Positions 60,435 through 64,000 of a stretch of 64,000 nt of DNA are shown piece by piece; the stretch's first letter is position 1; each line of letters opens with the position of its first letter. This stretch comes from Streptomyces sp. A 4/2. GTDB lineage: Bacteria > Actinomycetota > Actinomycetes > Streptomycetales > Streptomycetaceae. Both the position numbers and the translations under genes were made by a program. Location: contig NZ_CALNVW010000025.1 of assembly GCF_940670765.1 (NCBI RefSeq), positions 62,001 through 126,000 of the forward strand. Reading direction: 5' to 3'. Under the pieces are notes generated by a model. The model was not told the origin of the DNA. It did not search any database and saw only the letters and a list, made by a program, of their open reading frames with translations.

Positions 60435-61820
60435 CTACCGGGGAAGGCCGCGCCAGCCTCCCTCGTCGACGCCGCCCGGCACCACCGACGCGGGCTCGTA
60501 CGGCTGCCGGGTGAACACGAAGGAACCCAGATCCAGATGGCTCACCTTGCCGTCCCGCCGTACGACGCGCAGCGTCTCCCCCGCGTAGTAGCCGTCGAGC
60601 CCCGTCCAGGTCCCGTCCTTCTCCGCACGGAAGCTGGAACTCCGCCCGCCGCCCGCCAGCGGGCCGAACTCCACCCCGCCGTCCGCCACCAGCCGCAGAC
60701 CGGCCACCGTCGTCCCCCAGTACCAGGGCCCGGCCAGCTCCAGCAGCTCCGCGTCCATCTCCGGGAGCGGGCGCCACGGTTGCGGCAGTCCCGGTTCCGC
60801 GTCCGCGACGATCCGAACGAGATCAGCGGCCACCGACGGGGTATCGGCCCCCGATGTGGCATTCGCCAGCGCCACCCCGGCCACACCGTCCTCGACGCAC
60901 ACCCACAGCCCGGCGGTGAACCCGGGCAGCGAGCCCGTGTGCCCGACGAGTGTCCGGCCGTCACGGCGGACGAGCTGCACCCCCAAGCCGTAGCCGCCGT
61001 CCCACTGACCGGCCTCCGGCGCAGCCGCCGGCGCGCGCATCTCCCGTACGGATTCCGCGCTCAGCACCCGGTCGTCGCCCTGGGCCAGGAACGCGGCGAA
61101 CCGGCACAGATCCGCGGCCGTCGACCACAACTGCCCCGCGGCTGCCATCAGCCCCAGGTCCTCCGACGGCTCGGGCAGCATCACATCCGCCCACGGATGC
61201 ACCGCCCATCCCCCGGCATGCGGTGCCTGCGGCTGCGCAGTCGTACGGTCCATCCCCAGCGGTACGCAGATCTCCCGCCGCACCACCTCCGCCCAGGTCT
61301 CACCGCGCAGCGCCTCCACCACCGCGCCGAGCAGCGTGTATCCGGGGTTGGAGTAGTGATGGCGCCGCCCCGCCGGATGCAGCGGCGGACCCTCACCGAG
61401 CACATCCGCCAGCTCCGGCCGCAGCTCGCTCGACGAACGCTCCCACCACTCGCCCGGCGTCTCGGCCGCCAGACCGGCGGTGTGACCGAGGAGTTGAGCG
61501 ATCGTCACCGCGCCCACACCGGTGCCCGGGAGGTGCTTCTCCAGCGGGTCCGCGAGATCGAGCAGCCCCTCGTCGCGCAACCGCATCACCGCCACGGCCG
61601 TGAACGGCTTGGTGATCGAGCCGATCCGGTACTGCGTGTCCGCGTCCGGCGCGTGCCCGTCCACGCAGCTGCGCGCCCCCGACCACACCAACTGTCCGTC
61701 CCGCATCACCGCCCCCACCAGCGACGGCGCACGCCCCTTGGACTGAGCCGTGGCAACCCGGTGCAGGAGAGCCCGCCGGGTACCGGGGAGGAGATCTGTA
61801 AAGGAATCCGAAGATGTCAT
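60435..61820 (-). CDS. Serine hydrolase of the class C beta-lactamase/penicillin-binding family
   Basis: A 461-residue protein. The catalytic SxxK is SITK in QYRIGSITKPFTAVAVM (about residue 68), the second motif YSN in HYSNPGYTLLG (about 155), and the third motif HTG in VGHTGSLPGF (about 300). There is no signal peptide, so a cytosolic esterase or peptidase is more likely than a beta-lactamase. The C-terminal about 130 residues form a separate beta-rich domain (PWYWGTTVAGLRLVADG onward). Substrate unknown. Confidence 0.87.
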   Translation of the reverse strand: MTSSDSFTDLLPGTRRALLHRVATAQSKGRAPSLVGAVMRDGQLVWSGARSCVDGHAPDADTQYRIGSITKPFTAVAVMRLRDEGLLDLADPLEKHLPGTGVGAVTIAQLLGHTAGLAAETPGEWWERSSSELRPELADVLGEGPPLHPAGRRHHYSNPGYTLLGAVVEALRGETWAEVVRREICVPLGMDRTTAQPQAPHAGGWAVHPWADVMLPEPSEDLGLMAAAGQLWSTAADLCRFAAFLAQGDDRVLSAESVREMRAPAAAPEAGQWDGGYGLGVQLVRRDGRTLVGHTGSLPGFTAGLWVCVEDGVAGVALANATSGADTPSVAADLVRIVADAEPGLPQPWRPLPEMDAELLELAGPWYWGTTVAGLRLVADGGVEFGPLAGGGRSSSFRAEKDGTWTGLDGYYAGETLRVVRRDGKVSHLDLGSFVFTRQPYEPASVVPGGVDEGGWRGLPR

Positions 61821-61951
61821 GGTCGAGACCTACCCGATGATCCGGTCCCGGTCGACCCCGTACCCGGCAGGCAGCCCGCACACCGACAAGTCTCGACGGC
61901 GCACCACCGGACCGGACCTGATCTCGCGGGCGATGCTCGCAGAGTGGTAGG

Positions 61952-62521
61952 TCAGGTGACTTCCCAGGCCGCCTCGACCATCTGGAAGATCTCGTCCACC
62001 GCGGCCTGCGGATCGTCCGCCTCACGGGCCAGCGAATAGGCGTCGATCACGAACCTCGCGATGGTCCGGCAGGCCGTCGTGGTCTGTGACAGGCCGGGAT
62101 CGGCAGCGATGGCCGTTGCCAGCGCCTCCGCATGACGCAGCCGCATCGACTCCTCGTACTCCCGCAGGGCACGTGACTCGTCGATCATGCGGTAGATCGG
62201 GACGGTGCCGTCCGCCGTGCAGTGCCGGACCATCTCCTGGATCTCGCGGCGCAGCACGGGAATGAGCGGTTCGTGCGGCGCGCGGGTGGTGACCGCCTGC
62301 GTGAGGCGTTGCTCGAAGTTGTCGTCCTGCTCGAACACCAGGGCCTCTTTCGAGGCGAAGTGGGAGAAGAGCGTGGTGACGGCCACGTCGGCCTCGGCGG
62401 CCACATCGCGGATGCCCACCGCGTCGTACCCGCGATCCAGGAAGAGCCGCAGGGCGGTGTCGGCGATCTTCTGCCGGGTCGCGGCCTTCTTGCGCTCACG
62501 GCGTCCGGGCGGCTCGGTCAT
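61952..62521 (-). CDS. TetR family transcriptional regulator
   Basis: A 189-residue repressor. ATG 62521 starts MTEPPGRRERKKAATRQKIADTALRL, the usual TetR N-terminus. The helix-turn-helix is GIRDVAAEADVAVTTLFSHF; the C-terminal ligand domain follows. It is divergent from the oxidoreductase at 62593 with a 71-base gap containing TAACCGTT direct repeats, so it very probably controls that unit and itself. Confidence 0.92.
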   Translation of the reverse strand: MTEPPGRRERKKAATRQKIADTALRLFLDRGYDAVGIRDVAAEADVAVTTLFSHFASKEALVFEQDDNFEQRLTQAVTTRAPHEPLIPVLRREIQEMVRHCTADGTVPIYRMIDESRALREYEESMRLRHAEALATAIAADPGLSQTTTACRTIARFVIDAYSLAREADDPQAAVDEIFQMVEAAWEVT

Positions 62522-62549
62522 GCCGCTGACACTATCAAATCCAAAGGAG

Positions 62550-62574
62550 TAACCGTTTCTAAACAATAACCGTT
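62550..62574. promoter_or_regulatory. Candidate TetR operator
   Basis: TAACCGTT occurs at 62550-62557 and 62567-62574 (17 bases between starts), with a GTTTCTAAAC palindrome at 62555-62564 between them. AT-rich for this genome, and placed where it would cover both divergent promoters. Confidence 0.6.
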
Positions 62575-62592
62575 AGTGCTACGGTCGACCGC

Positions 62593-63486
62593 ATGAAGAG
62601 AGTGAGCTTCGCCGAGTTCGGCGGTCCCGACGTTCTCCGCCTCGAAGGCGCCGAGGAGCCCCACGCGGGCCCCGGCCAGATACGCGTCGCCGTGCGGGCG
62701 GCGGGCGTGAACCCCGTCGACTGGAGAATCCGTGAAGGCCAGTTCCAGAAGGTCCGCCCGGTCGTCCTGCCCGCCGGAGTCGGGCAGGACGCCTCCGGGG
62801 TGGTGGACGAGGCCGGCGAGGGCGTCGAAGGAGTCGAGGTCGGCGACCACGTGTTCGGGCGAGGCTCAAGCACCTATGCCGAGTTCGCCGTGCTGTCGGC
62901 CTGGGCCCGGATGCCCGAGGGGCTGACCTTCGAAGAGGCGGCCGGATACCCCTCCGTGGTGGAGACCGCGCTGCGCATCATCCGCCAGGCAGGTGTGCGG
63001 CCCGGCCAGACGCTGCTGGTCAGCGGAGCGTCCGGGGGCGTCGGATCGGCAGTACTGCAGATCGCCCGCGACCGCGGCATCACGGTGATCGGCACGGCCG
63101 GAGCCGCGAACCAGGACTACCTGCGCAGCCTGGGTGCCCTCGCCACGACGTACGGCGAGGGCTGGTTCGAGCGGGTGCGGCAGCTCGGCCGTGTCGACGC
63201 AGCGCTCGATCTGACCGGCTCCGGCGTGATCCGCGAACTCGTCGGACTGACCGGGGACCCGCGGAAGGTGATCTCCATCGCCGATCTCGGCGCGCCGGAG
63301 CACGGTGTCCGGTACTCCGGCGTGACCGGGAACGTACCGGAAGCCCTCGCCGAGGCCGTCGGCCTCATCGCACGGGGAAAGCTCCACATCCCGGTCGAGA
63401 AGTCGTACACGCTCGCCGAGGCCGCGGCCGCGCACATCGACAGCCGGGCCGGTCACACACGCGGGCGCCGGGTGATCGTCGTCTGA
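62593..63486 (+). CDS. Zinc-independent MDR-type alcohol dehydrogenase/quinone oxidoreductase
   Basis: A 297-residue NADP-dependent medium-chain reductase: [16 protein letters not shown] and [11 protein letters not shown] in the GroES-like domain, [16 protein letters not shown] binding NADP, and C-terminal GRRVIVV. No zinc-ligating Cys cluster, so it belongs to the quinone-oxidoreductase/enoyl-reductase branch. Its expression is probably controlled by the divergent TetR regulator; the FAD monooxygenase starts 97 bases downstream. Confidence 0.9.
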   Translation: MKRVSFAEFGGPDVLRLEGAEEPHAGPGQIRVAVRAAGVNPVDWRIREGQFQKVRPVVLPAGVGQDASGVVDEAGEGVEGVEVGDHVFGRGSSTYAEFAVLSAWARMPEGLTFEEAAGYPSVVETALRIIRQAGVRPGQTLLVSGASGGVGSAVLQIARDRGITVIGTAGAANQDYLRSLGALATTYGEGWFERVRQLGRVDAALDLTGSGVIRELVGLTGDPRKVISIADLGAPEHGVRYSGVTGNVPEALAEAVGLIARGKLHIPVEKSYTLAEAAAAHIDSRAGHTRGRRVIVV

Positions 63487-63583
63487 GCCGTTTCCTGCCC
63501 GAGGGCACAGCCCGGCAAGCCGCCTTCCTTCCAGCGATCCTGCCCGGACCCACCCGGCGGACGGACGACACGCAAGGAGCTTC

Positions 63584-64000
63584 ATGCACACTCCTGTCAC
63601 GATCATCGGCGCCGGACTCGGCGGCCTCGTCCTGGCCCGCGTCCTGCACCTCCACGGCATCCCCGTCACGGTCCACGAGGCGGAGTCCTCCCCGACGGCG
63701 CGTTCGCAGGGCGGGATGCTCGACATCCACGACCGCAACGGCCAACTCGCCCTCAAGGCTGCCGGTCTGACGGACGAGTTCCGCGGCATCGTCCTGGAGG
63801 GCCGCCAAGCTATACGGATCCTCGGCCGAGACGGGACCGTCCTGTTCGACAAGGCCGACGACGGCACGGGCGGAAGTCCCGAGGTACAGCGCGGCGAACT
63901 GCGACAGATCCTGCTCGACTCACTCCCCGCCGGCACCGTCCGATGGGGCCACGCGGCCACCGGCGTCCGTGCCCTCACCCAAGGCCGTCACGAGGTGACC
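63584..64000 (+). CDS. FAD-dependent monooxygenase (TetX-like), 3' end missing
   Basis: 139 codons visible. The protein starts [21 protein letters not shown], the GxGxxG dinucleotide fold, with the acidic residue at the end of the second strand (VTVHEAES). The segments [19 protein letters not shown] and the downstream [17 protein letters not shown] contain the family's Arg-rich FAD-contact motif. Sequence pattern is that of TetX-type flavoprotein monooxygenases that hydroxylate aromatic or tetracycline-like compounds; tetracycline inactivation cannot be claimed from this part. ATG 63584 has AAGGAG at 63574-63579. Cut off by the window edge. Confidence 0.85.
   Translation, partial: MHTPVTIIGAGLGGLVLARVLHLHGIPVTVHEAESSPTARSQGGMLDIHDRNGQLALKAAGLTDEFRGIVLEGRQAIRILGRDGTVLFDKADDGTGGSPEVQRGELRQILLDSLPAGTVRWGHAATGVRALTQGRHEVT

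Noticed and set aside
60435-61820. Antibiotic-resistance beta-lactamase
   Set aside because: SxxK, YSN and HTG motifs are shared by esterases and peptidases, and no export signal is present.

Overview
The window is about 64 kb of a Streptomyces chromosome. It has high GC and dense coding with many GTG and some TTG starts. It carries the genus-specific sporulation pair ssgA and its IclR-type activator gene ssgR, two near-perfect Streptomyces parS sites, a Rex operator in front of cydABCD, and rare TTA codons in two regulators. From memory the gene order follows the S. coelicolor block from roughly SCO3977 down to SCO3925, on one flank of oriC; I could not verify this by alignment. I see no insertion sequence, prophage, integrase, CRISPR array, rRNA or tRNA. 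This is core chromosome rather than an accessory island.

Layout. 1-8319: a truncated Pro/Ala-rich protein gene, a glycerophosphodiester phosphodiesterase, two stand-alone anti-sigma-type ATPase domains, a SEC-C protein, a PrimPol-like protein without its acidic motif, a SpoIIE-type phosphatase with an unusual start region, and a Xaa-Pro aminopeptidase. 8579-14685: a copper block (membrane protein, YcnI, Sco, PCuAC chaperone, CopC-CopD fusion, Tat-exported DyP peroxidase). 14746-18496: pheA, serS and a HAD phosphatase; the long gap before serS holds a cluster of DnaA-box-like 9-mers. 18832-25067: an FCD regulator with an MFS exporter, a KilA-like protein whose coding sequence contains a 33-bp palindrome, and a two-ATPase/two-permease ABC operon.

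25352-29980: a translationally coupled operon of an M24 protein, an alpha/beta-hydrolase-SDR fusion and a di-iron-type hydrolase, followed by a MerR regulator. 30116-34439: RNA 2'-phosphotransferase (preceded by three DnaA-box-like 9-mers), an LLM oxidoreductase, a second HAD phosphatase and a GAF-GAF histidine kinase. 34477-40615: cydA-cydB-cydCD under a Rex operator, with a parS site overlapping the cydCD start. 40830-47457: hisC-type aminotransferase, a LacI regulator with a TTA codon, a PPP-type phosphoesterase, a membrane protein with a repetitive tail, and thiC behind a TPP riboswitch.

47657-64000: YibE/F protein, ssgA, ssgR, small membrane and cupin proteins, a cystathionine gamma-lyase-type enzyme, a LysR regulator (TTA codon), NUDIX and HAD hydrolases, a membrane protein whose start overlaps the second parS site, two acetyltransferases, a divergent MarR/MFS pair, an HTH_42 (AlkZ-like) protein with a variant catalytic motif, a class-C beta-lactamase-like hydrolase, and a divergent TetR/oxidoreductase unit running into a TetX-like FAD monooxygenase cut by the window edge.

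The clearest functional stories are copper delivery coupled to respiration (Sco/PCuAC/DyP plus cytochrome bd), redox control by Rex, and chromosome segregation and replication sites written into or between genes. I found no convincing new multi-gene defence or mobile system. The strongest leads are the parS-in-start-codon arrangement, the two DnaA-box clusters, the palindrome inside the KilA-like gene, the out-of-frame leader of the SpoIIE phosphatase, and three enzymes with altered catalytic motifs.
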